DNA of 64,000 nt from Phaeobacter sp. CECT 5382 (lineage in GTDB: Bacteria > Pseudomonadota > Alphaproteobacteria > Rhodobacterales > Rhodobacteraceae). The stretch covers positions 1 through 64,000 of the forward strand of contig NZ_CYSG01000004.1 in NCBI RefSeq assembly GCF_001457775.1. Reading direction: 5' to 3'. Numbering within the stretch: the stretch's first letter is position 1; each line of letters opens with the position of its first letter. Positions 9,197 to 17,309 of the stretch are shown here, in pieces. The position numbers were made by a program, and so were the translations under genes. The notes under the pieces were generated by a model, which was given only the letters and a program-made list of their open reading frames with translations, was not told the origin of the DNA and did no database searches.

Positions 9197-9569
9197 TCAC
9201 GAGGGTGCCACGAGGGCGATTGCGGACAAGAAGACCTTGGGACAGTGGTCATAACGGGTTGCAACACGCCGCCAGTCTTTCAATCGACCAAATATGATCT
9301 CAATCCGGTTGCGGCGTTTGTAGCAGCGCTTGTCGTATTTGACGGTGGTCTTGCGTTGCTTTCGGTCTGGGGTGCACGGGCGTATCCCTTTGCCTTTCAA
9401 AGATTTTTCTGAATCAGTCCGCGTCACACCCCCTTAAGTCTATGCGATTGATAAAGATAATCCCGGAAAGGACACATCGGCCGTCCACACGAGGCTTGCT
9501 GTGGGGTTTGGGAAAGTGGGGCTCAAGTCGCGGCATCTGCGCGTCGGGTAACCAGATTAGATCTGTCAT
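9197..9569 (-). pseudogene. IS427-type (IS5-family) transposase remnant with internal deletion
   Basis: The N-terminal piece (from 9569) reads MTDLIWLPDAQMPRLEPHFPK, then KPRVDGRCVLSGIIFINR, the conserved start of IS427-group transposases. Near 9415 it jumps to the C-terminal piece DSEKSLKGKGIRPC, then KRRNRIEIIFGRLKDWRR and CPKVFLSAIAL. Roughly half of the ~250-residue protein is missing, including the central DDE segments. The junction holds a TGA where Trp is expected and a one-base shift. Non-functional. Confidence 0.8.
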
Positions 9570-9914
9570 GTTCACCGCTCGGTTTTCGAGCCGTGAAACA
9601 CGCCGCCCTGTGGAAATCAATGGGTTCTGAGCCTAGCGTGCGTTTTTGACTGGCGCATCATTCATTGCAGGGCGGGATTGCAGCGTTGCATTGCGAATTG
9701 GAACCTCAGTGTTGCCTTATTCGAATTCATGTCTGGCGGCAAAGGAGCTGCGGCCGAAACTGGCTGCAAGACGGGACACGAAACGGGGCTGGCGGGCGAT
9801 TTGCCCCACCCACTGGATCGGGTCGTGCTTGACCTGCAGGGCCTGCGGGGCCATGAACCTTTCTGGACCGTGCGGGTATCATCGCCCGCGAAGGAAACAG
9901 CAAAAGGAACCGGT
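9570..9914. other. Gap between the IS remnant and the ABC exporter
   Basis: An open frame continues upstream from the exporter to 9678, but its first 79 residues do not resemble an exporter N-terminus, so I treat it as non-coding. The flank of the dead IS occupies the first part (to about 9630). No promoter or terminator is convincing. Confidence 0.4.
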
Positions 9915-11714
9915 ATGGCGCGCAATCAGGCAGCTCCGACAACGGAAGAAGAGCGGGAAAGCTCGCGTAAAATCGGTGTACTTGGGGCGCTCTGGCCCTT
10001 TATGCGCCCCTATCGGGTTCTGATGTTCGCCGCGACCTGTGCGCTAGTGCTGACAGCAGGGCTGTCCCTGACCCTGCCATTGGCCGTGCGACGTGTCGTG
10101 GATAACTTCCGGATCTCTGAAAACGCTCTTCTCAACCAGTATTTCATCGCGGCGCTAGCCATCGCAGCCCTTCTCGCGGTTGGCACTGGCCTGCGCTATG
10201 CGCTAGTCACGCGGCTGGGCGAGCGTGTGGTGTCAGATATCCGCAAGGCGGTTTTTGATCGCGTCATCGGCATGAGTCCGGCGTTCTTTGAGAAAATCAT
10301 GACCGGTGAGGTGCTGAGCCGGATCACCACCGATACCACGCTGATCCAGTCGGTTCTGGGCTCGTCTGTGTCGATTGCGTTGCGCAACTTGCTGATCTTC
10401 CTTGGCGGCATGGTGCTGATGCTGCTGACCTCGGCCAAGCTCACTGGGCTGGTGCTACTGATCGTACCGGCCGTGATTGTGCCAATCCTGGTTCTAGGGC
10501 GGCGCCTGCGGGTCATCAGCCGTGAAAACCAGGACTGGATCGCGGCTTCGTCCGGCAATGCCGGTGAAGCGCTGGGGGCGGTCCAAACGGTGCAAGCCTT
10601 TACCCATGAGGCCGCCAGTCGCGCACAATTCGCCCAGATGACGGAGACGGCCTTTGATGTCTCAGTCAAGCGCATCAAAACACGCGCCTACCTGACTGTG
10701 ATTGTTATCTTTTTGGTGTTCTCGGGCATTGTTGGCGTGCTTTGGATGGGGGCGATAGATGTCCGCGCCGGTCATATGAGTGAAGGCACGCTGATCCAGT
10801 TTGTGATCTATGCGGTGCTGGTTGCCGGATCGGTTGCTGCGCTATCGGAAATCTGGAGCGAGCTGCAGCGTGCAGCTGGCGCGACCGAGCGTCTGATCGA
10901 GCTGTTGAATGCGACCGATACGGTCAAGGATCCCCAAGGGGCCCAAACGTTGTCGAGCCCTGTGAAAGGCGAGATCAGCTTTGACGCGGTCTCTTTTGCC
11001 TATCCGTCGCGACCAGGTGTGCAAGCACTTGATGGGGTCTCGCTGACTGTGAAGCCCGGTGAAACCGTGGCCTTTGTCGGGCCGTCCGGGGCGGGAAAAA
11101 CTACCATCATTCAGATGATCCAGCGGTTTTACGACCCCGACACGGGGGCTGTGCGCCTCGATGGTATTGCCTTGCCAGACCTGCAGCGCGATCATTTCCG
11201 CAAGCATATCGCGCTGGTACCACAAGACCCGATCATTTTTGCCGCCTCAGCGCGGGAAAACATCCGCTTTGGCCGACCAGATGCCACGGACGCAGAGGTC
11301 GAAGCCGCCGCCGCCGCCGCCGCTGCACATGATTTCATCAGTGCGCTGCCAGAAGGCTATGACAGCTTTGTTGGCGAACGCGGCGTGATGCTGTCTGGTG
11401 GGCAAAAGCAGCGGATTGCAATTGCCCGTGCGATCCTGCGCGATGCTCCGGTGCTGTTGCTGGACGAGGCGACCTCGGCGCTGGACGCGGAAAGCGAACG
11501 CTTGGTTCAGGCCGCCGTAGACGAGCTGAGCCAGAGCCGCACGACATTAATCGTGGCGCACCGTCTGGCAACGGTGAAAAAGGCAGACCGTATCGTGGTG
11601 ATGGAAGAGGGACGGGTGGTTGCCACAGGCACCCATGATGACCTGGTCGCCGAAGGTGGTCTCTATGCGCGATTGGCGCGGCTGCAATTCACGGATGGTC
11701 TGGCGGCTGAATAG
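9915..11714 (+). CDS. ABC exporter, fused permease and ATPase (MsbA/BmrA-like)
   Basis: The 599-residue half-transporter pairs an N-terminal six-span membrane domain (about residues 25-320, starting WPFMRPYRVLMFAATCAL) with a C-terminal ATPase. ATPase motifs: Walker A GPSGAGKTT near 391, signature LSGGQKQR near 492, Walker B VLLLDEATSALD near 513, and the switch His in IVAHRLATV. Such proteins work as dimers exporting lipids, peptides or drugs, and the substrate cannot be told here. The start at ATG 9915 (AAAAGGA upstream) precedes the MARNQAAPTTEEERESSRK segment. An Ala run after DAEVE is a low-complexity oddity. Confidence 0.88.
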   Translation: MARNQAAPTTEEERESSRKIGVLGALWPFMRPYRVLMFAATCALVLTAGLSLTLPLAVRRVVDNFRISENALLNQYFIAALAIAALLAVGTGLRYALVTRLGERVVSDIRKAVFDRVIGMSPAFFEKIMTGEVLSRITTDTTLIQSVLGSSVSIALRNLLIFLGGMVLMLLTSAKLTGLVLLIVPAVIVPILVLGRRLRVISRENQDWIAASSGNAGEALGAVQTVQAFTHEAASRAQFAQMTETAFDVSVKRIKTRAYLTVIVIFLVFSGIVGVLWMGAIDVRAGHMSEGTLIQFVIYAVLVAGSVAALSEIWSELQRAAGATERLIELLNATDTVKDPQGAQTLSSPVKGEISFDAVSFAYPSRPGVQALDGVSLTVKPGETVAFVGPSGAGKTTIIQMIQRFYDPDTGAVRLDGIALPDLQRDHFRKHIALVPQDPIIFAASARENIRFGRPDATDAEVEAAAAAAAAHDFISALPEGYDSFVGERGVMLSGGQKQRIAIARAILRDAPVLLLDEATSALDAESERLVQAAVDELSQSRTTLIVAHRLATVKKADRIVVMEEGRVVATGTHDDLVAEGGLYARLARLQFTDGLAAE

Positions 11715-11722
11715 CCGACCGT

Positions 11723-11755
11723 CGAGCGGTTGCCCACGGGGCAGCCGCTCGTTTC
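11723..11755 (+). terminator. Hairpin after the ABC exporter
   Basis: The stem CGAGCGGtTGCCC pairs with GGGCAgCCGCTCG around a short loop, followed by TTTCG. It begins 9 bases after the exporter stop. The T run is short, so strength is uncertain. Confidence 0.55.
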
Positions 11756-11882
11756 GCAGCGTCATATTCTGACCTTGCCTTGACGTGATCCCGACCATGC
11801 GCTTGCACGTTTTCTGTTTTGCACCCAAATTGAGCGCTAAGTGATCAACCCGGCGCTGGACCGGGATTAGGGGAGGAATGGA

Positions 11883-13778
11883 ATGGCATTTGCCACGGTA
11901 GAAGACTGCATCGCGATGGAACAGGAAGCCAGTTGGGAGGAACGGGACAACCCGGTCACGCTTTACCAGCTATTGTCGCGCACCACGGCGAAGTTTCCCA
12001 ACAACAATGCGGTCAGCTATCAGATCTTTTCCGGACCGACCGACAAGGCGGAAACCCTGACCTGGAGCCAGCTCAAGGATCAGGTCACCCAGGCCGCCAA
12101 TATGCTGCGCGAAATGGGCATCGGTGAAAAGGACGTGGTGGCCTATGTGCTGCCCAACTGTAACGAGACCTTGGTGACAATGCTGGCCGGTGCCGTGGCG
12201 GGGATCGTCAACCCGATCAACCCGCTGCTGGAACCTGAACAGATCGCCTCGATCCTGCGCGAGACCAAGGCAAAGGTTGTTGTCACCCTGAAGCCTTTCC
12301 CAAAGACGGATGTGGCGCAAAAGGTAGCTGAAGCGGTTCGCCATGCACCTGGGGTGAATACAGTTCTTGAGGTCGATCTCAATCGCTACCTGACGCCGCC
12401 GAAATCCTGGATTGTACCGCTTGTACGGCCCAAGCTGGAAAACAAAGACAAAGTGGCACATGCGGATTACAAATCTTTCCGCCGCGAAATGCTGAAACAA
12501 CCCAAAACGCTGAGCTTTGCTGATAGCACCTGTGATCGGGTCGCCTGCTACTTCCACACGGGCGGCACCACCGGTATGCCAAAGGTTGCCCAGCACAAAT
12601 ATTCCGGCCTGATCTACAACGGCTGGATCGGCAACACACTGCTGTTCACCGAAAACGACAATATCATGTGCCCGCTGCCATTGTTCCATGTCTTTGCCTG
12701 TCATGTGATCATGATGGCTTCGCTGACATCCGGCGCTCATGTGGTTTTCCCGACACCGCAGGGCTATCGCGGTGATGGTGTGTTTGACAACTTCTGGAAG
12801 CTGATCGAACGCTGGAAAATCTCGTTTATCATCACAGTCCCCACCGCGATCTCGGCCAAGATGCAGCGTCCGGTGGATGCGGATATTTCGACCGTGAAGA
12901 CCGCGTTTTCGGGTTCCGCCCCACTGCCGGTTGAACTGTACCGCCGGTTTGAACAGGCCACCGGGATCAATATCATCGAGGGCTACGGCCTGACCGAAGC
13001 GACCTGTCTTGTGTCCTGCAATCCGGTAGACGGTGAAAAGAAGATCGGATCCATCGGCATCACCTTCCCCTATACGGATGTAAAAATCGTCAAAGGAACG
13101 GCAGATGGGCTGGTGGAGTGCGGCACCGATGAGGTCGGTGAGATCTGCATCTCCAACCCGGGCGTTTATGCCGGCAACACCTATACCGAGGCTGATAAAA
13201 ACGTCGATCTGTACTACAAGGATGAATATCTGCGCACCGGCGATCTGGGGCGTTTCGATAGCGACAGCTACCTGTGGATCACCGGGCGGGCCAAGGATCT
13301 GATCATTCGCGGCGGTCATAATATCGACCCCGCCGATATCGAAGAGGCGCTTTTGGGCCATGAAGCCGTCGCCTTTGCCGGAGCTATTGGTCAGCCTGAT
13401 GCCCATGCTGGTGAATTGCCCTGCGCTTTTGTAGAACTAGTGGACGGGGCCACGGCCACAGCGGATGAGCTGTTGGAATACTGCAAAATTCATGTGCATG
13501 AGCGCGCCGCGATTCCAAAGCATCTGACAGTGCTGGATGAGCTGCCCAAAACTGCTGTCGGCAAGGTTTTTAAGCCGGATCTGCGCAAACAGGCAATCAC
13601 GCGCATCTACAACGAAGCACTGCTGAAAGCTGCTTCGCCTGCACGGGTCGAGGCGGTGATTGATGACAAGAAACGCGGTCTGGTTGCCCAGGTAGAGGCC
13701 AATGGGGCCAAGGATGCCGATATTTCCAGCGCGCTCGGTGCCTATACCCGCCCCTGGGAGCACATGCCGACTGCCTGA
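11883..13778 (+). CDS. Acyl-CoA synthetase, AMP-forming
   Basis: The 631-residue ANL-superfamily enzyme activates a carboxylic acid with ATP to an acyl-adenylate and transfers it to CoA. Motifs: P-loop YFHTGGTTGMPK near 222, GYGLTEAT near 366, RTGDLGR near 451, GRAKDLIIRGGHNIDP near 470, and the C-terminal catalytic Lys in KTAVGKVFK near 557. GGGGAGGAATGG supplies a strong ribosome site. Chain-length preference cannot be read from sequence. It is followed by a good terminator and then a hydrolase gene, a grouping that suggests fatty or aryl acid metabolism. Confidence 0.88.
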   Translation: MAFATVEDCIAMEQEASWEERDNPVTLYQLLSRTTAKFPNNNAVSYQIFSGPTDKAETLTWSQLKDQVTQAANMLREMGIGEKDVVAYVLPNCNETLVTMLAGAVAGIVNPINPLLEPEQIASILRETKAKVVVTLKPFPKTDVAQKVAEAVRHAPGVNTVLEVDLNRYLTPPKSWIVPLVRPKLENKDKVAHADYKSFRREMLKQPKTLSFADSTCDRVACYFHTGGTTGMPKVAQHKYSGLIYNGWIGNTLLFTENDNIMCPLPLFHVFACHVIMMASLTSGAHVVFPTPQGYRGDGVFDNFWKLIERWKISFIITVPTAISAKMQRPVDADISTVKTAFSGSAPLPVELYRRFEQATGINIIEGYGLTEATCLVSCNPVDGEKKIGSIGITFPYTDVKIVKGTADGLVECGTDEVGEICISNPGVYAGNTYTEADKNVDLYYKDEYLRTGDLGRFDSDSYLWITGRAKDLIIRGGHNIDPADIEEALLGHEAVAFAGAIGQPDAHAGELPCAFVELVDGATATADELLEYCKIHVHERAAIPKHLTVLDELPKTAVGKVFKPDLRKQAITRIYNEALLKAASPARVEAVIDDKKRGLVAQVEANGAKDADISSALGAYTRPWEHMPTA

Positions 13779-13816
13779 CATTTCGGGCAGATCTGACAAA
13801 CCTCGATGAGACAACA

Positions 13817-13846
13817 AAAGCGCCTCAGGGATGAGGCGCTTTTTGT
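13817..13846 (+). terminator. Rho-independent terminator after the acyl-CoA synthetase
   Basis: AGCGCCTCA-GGGA-TGAGGCGCT forms a perfect 9-bp stem with a 4-base loop, followed directly by TTTTTG. Confidence 0.88.
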
Positions 13847-13918
13847 GTTTTTGCCATTCCCTCGACCCCAAAGGCTGGCCTAGGCTAGGCGGCAACAACA
13901 GGACGATGAGGGTGCGCC

Positions 13919-14851
13919 ATGGACTATGAACGGCTGATCGATGAAGAAACCTGGGCCTTCATCCGCAAGACCGGCGAATGCTACCCCGAAGACGCGGTAG
14001 CGCTGACCATTGCCGAACAGCGCGCGGTCTACAACGAAATGGCGCAGGAGTTTCGTGCCCCACGCCCCGGTATGGTGCGTACAGAAGATAGAGCGGCCAA
14101 TGGTGTTCCTATACGGATCTATTCCGCAGGGGATCCGACCCGAACCGTCCTGTTCTGTCACGGCGGTGGTTTTGTCGTCGGCGGGCTAGAGAGCCATGAT
14201 GATGTCTGTGCCGAGATCTGCGCCCAGACCGGCTATCGCGTGGTGGCGGTCGACTACCGTCTGGCACCGGAGCATCAGCACCCGGCGATGTTTGACGACG
14301 CCTGGTCCGTGCTGTCCTGGGTGCTGGATCGGTTCGAAGATGATGTTGTGTTTCTGGGCGATAGTGCCGGTGCCAATCTCTGTGCGGCCCTGGCCCATGC
14401 GGTGCGAGCGGATAGCGAAATGGCTGCACGTATTCTCGGGCAGGTTCTGATCTATGGCGCTTTTGGCGGTGACATCAATGCGGGGTCCTATATCGAACAT
14501 GCGCAGGCTCCGATGCTGACCCGCGATGAAATCCTGTTCTACATGGATATTCGCAAACCGGGTGGCCTGACAGAGCCGGACCCGACCTATGCTCCGCTAC
14601 AGGACGATGACTTCACCGGTCTGCCACCCACGGTTCTGATTTCAGCCGATTGTGACCCGGTGCGTGACGACAGTCGCGACTACCGTGATCGCGTGGTCGC
14701 CGCTGGAGGGCGCGCGCATTGGATCAACGAGCCGGGGCTGGTGCATGGTTATCTGCGTGCACGCCATTCGGTGGTCCGTGCCCGGGACAGTTTCGAACGT
14801 ATCTCGGTTGCCGTAGAGGGGCTGGGCCAGGGGGTTTGGCCCTACGACTAA
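13919..14851 (+). CDS. Alpha/beta hydrolase, HSL (hormone-sensitive lipase) family esterase
   Basis: The 310-residue protein has the oxyanion motif CHGGGFVVGG near 80, the nucleophile elbow GDSAGAN near 147, an acid-residue region SADCDPVRDD near 240, and a catalytic His in VHGYLRAR near 276. This is the order expected for bacterial HSL-type esterases acting on short acyl or aryl esters. ATG 13919 is preceded by GATGAGGGTG. It lies downstream of the acyl-CoA synthetase but is separated from it by a terminator, so it is probably independently expressed. Confidence 0.87.
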   Translation: MDYERLIDEETWAFIRKTGECYPEDAVALTIAEQRAVYNEMAQEFRAPRPGMVRTEDRAANGVPIRIYSAGDPTRTVLFCHGGGFVVGGLESHDDVCAEICAQTGYRVVAVDYRLAPEHQHPAMFDDAWSVLSWVLDRFEDDVVFLGDSAGANLCAALAHAVRADSEMAARILGQVLIYGAFGGDINAGSYIEHAQAPMLTRDEILFYMDIRKPGGLTEPDPTYAPLQDDDFTGLPPTVLISADCDPVRDDSRDYRDRVVAAGGRAHWINEPGLVHGYLRARHSVVRARDSFERISVAVEGLGQGVWPYD

Positions 14852-14855
14852 CAAT

Positions 14856-14897
14856 GCCATGCCCTGCAGGCGCTGTATAAAGCCTGCAAGGCATGGC
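14856..14897. terminator. Long stem-loop between convergent genes
   Basis: GCCATGCCcTGCAGGC pairs with GCCTGCAaGGCATGGC over 16 bp with a single mismatch and a 10-base loop. It sits between the convergent esterase and phosphodiesterase ends. There is no strong T run on either side, so it may act as a 3'-end stabiliser or a bidirectional transcription block. Confidence 0.6.
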
Positions 14898-14952
14898 GCT
14901 ATTTGGCTGTCAGCGCCCCCAAGATCCTGTGATCTGTGGCCGCTGACCACAA

Positions 14953-15789
14953 TCACTTCAAAAATGGCTTTGCCTTCATGGTGTCAGCTATTGGCGCACC
15001 GAGACGGCTGAGAATGGTCGGCGCGAGTTGGCGCTGATCGATGACATCATCCTGAGCCGGGCCTTCGGCCTCACCAAAGTAGTAGAGCGCGGTTTCCTGC
15101 TGCAGTGCGCCGCGTCCGCCGTGATGGCCGCGCTCGTCCTGTCCGTGATCCGCCGTGACGATGACCTCATAGCCCAACTGCCGCCATTTGGTGATGAAGG
15201 GGGCAAGCATTTCATCCATTACAAAGCAGGCGTGATCCATCTGCTGGCAGTCGTGAAAGAACCGATGCCCCATGCTGTCCAGCGTACAGGTGTGCAGCAT
15301 GCCGTAATCCAGTCCAAAGCGCAGGCACAGGTTGGTCAGGGTGCCAAACAGGTCCACATCCGAAGGCGTCATCTGGTTGTCATGCCCATAGCCGGTCATC
15401 GAATGAAAGCGGCCATGGTTGATGGTTGTGCTTTCCGGTTCATCATATTCTATGTCGCGTACATAGTCGAAGGGATGACGGTTGAAGAACTGCGACCAGA
15501 AGCTATGCGCCACCGCACCGGTGGTGCCACCGGCTTCGCGAACTTGGCTGAAAACATCCTTGTGGCCTAGCTTGAAAACATTGCCATTGCCAGTGCAGCC
15601 ATGTTCAGCTGGGGCGACACCTGTGTGGATCGAGGCATAGCAGCTGGCTGAGATCGATGGCAGCACAGCACGCAGTTTCCAGACGCGGGCGTCACCACTA
15701 TCGACCCAGCCTTCCAGATTGCCAAACAGACGGCGGAAGTTGCGATAAGGCACCCCGTCCAGAATGATGAGAAGCAATTTATTGTCCAT
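14953..15789 (-). CDS. Type I phosphodiesterase / nucleotide pyrophosphatase family protein
   Basis: The 278-residue protein belongs by motif to the alkaline phosphatase superfamily. It has an N-terminal metal Asp in LLIILDGVPY near 10, a nucleophile region LPSISASCYASIHTG near 45, the CTLDSMGH metal site near 168, and TADHGQDERGHHGG near 212. The family hydrolyses phosphodiester or phosphonate bonds. No signal peptide is evident, so a cytoplasmic enzyme is likely. Substrate unknown. It is monocistronic, with the AT-rich upstream region containing the terminator of the next gene. Confidence 0.8.
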   Translation of the reverse strand: MDNKLLLIILDGVPYRNFRRLFGNLEGWVDSGDARVWKLRAVLPSISASCYASIHTGVAPAEHGCTGNGNVFKLGHKDVFSQVREAGGTTGAVAHSFWSQFFNRHPFDYVRDIEYDEPESTTINHGRFHSMTGYGHDNQMTPSDVDLFGTLTNLCLRFGLDYGMLHTCTLDSMGHRFFHDCQQMDHACFVMDEMLAPFITKWRQLGYEVIVTADHGQDERGHHGGRGALQQETALYYFGEAEGPAQDDVIDQRQLAPTILSRLGAPIADTMKAKPFLK

Positions 15790-15856
15790 GACCCGAATCC
15801 TTTTATCCCTTTGGGCTCTTTGACCTCATCATTGCGACAGAAACTTGAATTGCCAT

Positions 15857-15890
15857 TCAAAAAACGGACGGCGATGTCGCCATCCGTCAC
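15857..15890 (-). terminator. Rho-independent terminator of the TsoY-like gene
   Basis: On the minus strand ACGGATGGCGA-CA-TCGCCGTCCGT is followed by TTTTTT. It starts about 33 bases after the stop at 15921. Confidence 0.88.
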
Positions 15891-15920
15891 TTTTTTCGGT
15901 TTCGTCAGCTTAGCCCGGGG

Positions 15921-17162
15921 TCATTCTGCTGGAACGGCTGCTCTCGCAACGGGGTTGGCTTTGAAATGCTGGCGGTTGAGACGTAGCACCAAGACAATCA
16001 TCGCCCATTGGAACGCCAGTGCCAGGGCCGTGAGGGCCCAATAGGCGAGGCTGAATTTGTCGATGACATGGGCGCCAGCCAGACCTTTGTTGATAAAGAA
16101 GTGCAGCATCACCGACAGAGCCACACCGGGGCAGATCAGCGCGTAGGAGCCGGGAGAAAGCTTGTCCCCAAAAACAAAGTCCGAGAAGTATTTCTGCCGC
16201 GACATCACCAGAAGGCCCAGCAGAGAGAAGACGATCTGGATCGTGAGGATCCGCGCCAGCAGGATCAGGGTTTCGGCAGGGGCTCCATGGACATCAAATG
16301 CAGCATGCAGCCCATGGTTCTGGCGCAGCATCATGATACCCAACACGGTGAGCAAGGGAACAATCACCATTAGGGTAGGGCCGGCCTCGCGGGCGGTGCC
16401 ATGCATCAGCATAGAGGAAAAGGCCGTCACCGAGGCATAGGCGGCATAAAGCATGGCAGTGACGCCAAAGAAGGTGGAAAGCACCAATGATACGCCAACA
16501 ACAACGGTGTTGCCACTCATGGCAGCCGGGGCCGACAGACCCACGGCAACCATCGACAGGGCAAAGGCGGGCAGCAGCTGGGCAAAGGAGTTATGCGCCG
16601 TCATGTCAAACGCGCCACCCTCAGCGAGAACCCGGCCCAGGAAATGTCCGATCAGGCGAAAAGCCCAAAGACCAACCAGGACAAAGGCGACCATGGCAGC
16701 CGGAAAGAGGTATTCTACAATGCTCCAAAGCTGTGGGACAAAGACCAGACCGACAATGAAGCCGCCGTTGATTGTCATCGCGGTGGCCAGCGGCGCGGCC
16801 AGCAGGGTGGTCTCACCATTGGTCTTGCGCAACGCAGTATAGCCCTCGGTCTGTTTGAAACGTGACAGGGCTGCAAAGTTCCACAAAAGCATCTTCACGT
16901 TCAGGAAGACAAAAAAGGCGATGCCAAGCATGGCCGTGGCGATGGCCAGTTTCAACGCAGGGTTGCCTGACCCAAAGGCTGCCATCAGATCCTCAAAGAC
17001 GGGAACGGGCTGATTGGGATGTGGGACCCAGAACATGAGATACATAAAAAAGGTAACCGCCAGCCCGCCTGCACCCAGTGATGCAAGGAAATAAAGCGGA
17101 GAGTAATGCTGTACGGCTGCCGGTTGGACCGATGATTGGGAAGTGGTGCGAAGCGTAGACAT
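15921..17162 (-). CDS. Polytopic membrane protein, possibly TsoY-like
   Basis: The 413-residue protein is almost entirely hydrophobic with about ten to eleven spans. It opens with a short polar leader, then HYSPLYFLASLGAGGLAVTFFMYLMFWVPHP. I recall similar proteins from roseobacters filed under a TsoY-type family of unknown function linked by name to sulfur oxidation, but I cannot verify this. No enzymatic motif is visible. The gene is monocistronic with its own terminator and an ATTC-N8-GAAT palindrome 34 bases upstream, the operator type used by persulfide-sensing ArsR repressors. A role in export or uptake of a sulfur compound is therefore a hypothesis. Confidence 0.6.
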   Translation of the reverse strand: MSTLRTTSQSSVQPAAVQHYSPLYFLASLGAGGLAVTFFMYLMFWVPHPNQPVPVFEDLMAAFGSGNPALKLAIATAMLGIAFFVFLNVKMLLWNFAALSRFKQTEGYTALRKTNGETTLLAAPLATAMTINGGFIVGLVFVPQLWSIVEYLFPAAMVAFVLVGLWAFRLIGHFLGRVLAEGGAFDMTAHNSFAQLLPAFALSMVAVGLSAPAAMSGNTVVVGVSLVLSTFFGVTAMLYAAYASVTAFSSMLMHGTAREAGPTLMVIVPLLTVLGIMMLRQNHGLHAAFDVHGAPAETLILLARILTIQIVFSLLGLLVMSRQKYFSDFVFGDKLSPGSYALICPGVALSVMLHFFINKGLAGAHVIDKFSLAYWALTALALAFQWAMIVLVLRLNRQHFKANPVARAAVPAE

Positions 17163-17195
17163 GGGGCATCCCCTTTACATGTACCAGAAAGTAAC

Positions 17196-17211
17196 ATTCC
17201 AATTGTGGAAT
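17196..17211 (-). promoter_or_regulatory. ATTC-N8-GAAT palindrome, candidate ArsR-type operator
   Basis: ATTCCAATTGTGGAAT is a perfect palindrome of ATTCCA and TGGAAT, 34 bases upstream of the membrane protein start. A second half-match, AACTGTGGAAT, lies at 17224-17234, giving a direct repeat of the form TGTGGAAT. The ATTC-N8-GAAT layout is, to my recollection, that of SqrR/BigR/SoxR-type sulfur-responsive repressors. No such regulator is in the window. Confidence 0.55.
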
Positions 17212-17253
17212 ATGATACCTGCTAACTGTGGAATGTATAGGTCCAAAACGACG

Positions 17254-17284
17254 CAGGCCCGCGCGAAATGCGCGGGCCTGGTCT
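17254..17284 (-). terminator. Hairpin at the end of the peptide ABC operon
   Basis: CAGGCCCGCGC-GAAAT-GCGCGGGCCTG is an 11-bp perfect GC-rich stem about 30 bases past the ATPase stop. On the minus strand it is followed by CGTCGTTTT, so the T run is interrupted. Confidence 0.7.
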
Positions 17285-17309
17285 GTTTCATGGTGGAAAA
17301 GCGGTGCGG

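Noticed and set aside
11970-13406. 478-codon open frame on the minus strand
   Set aside because: It is antisense to the acyl-CoA synthetase, whose motifs are complete; the frame has no family features.
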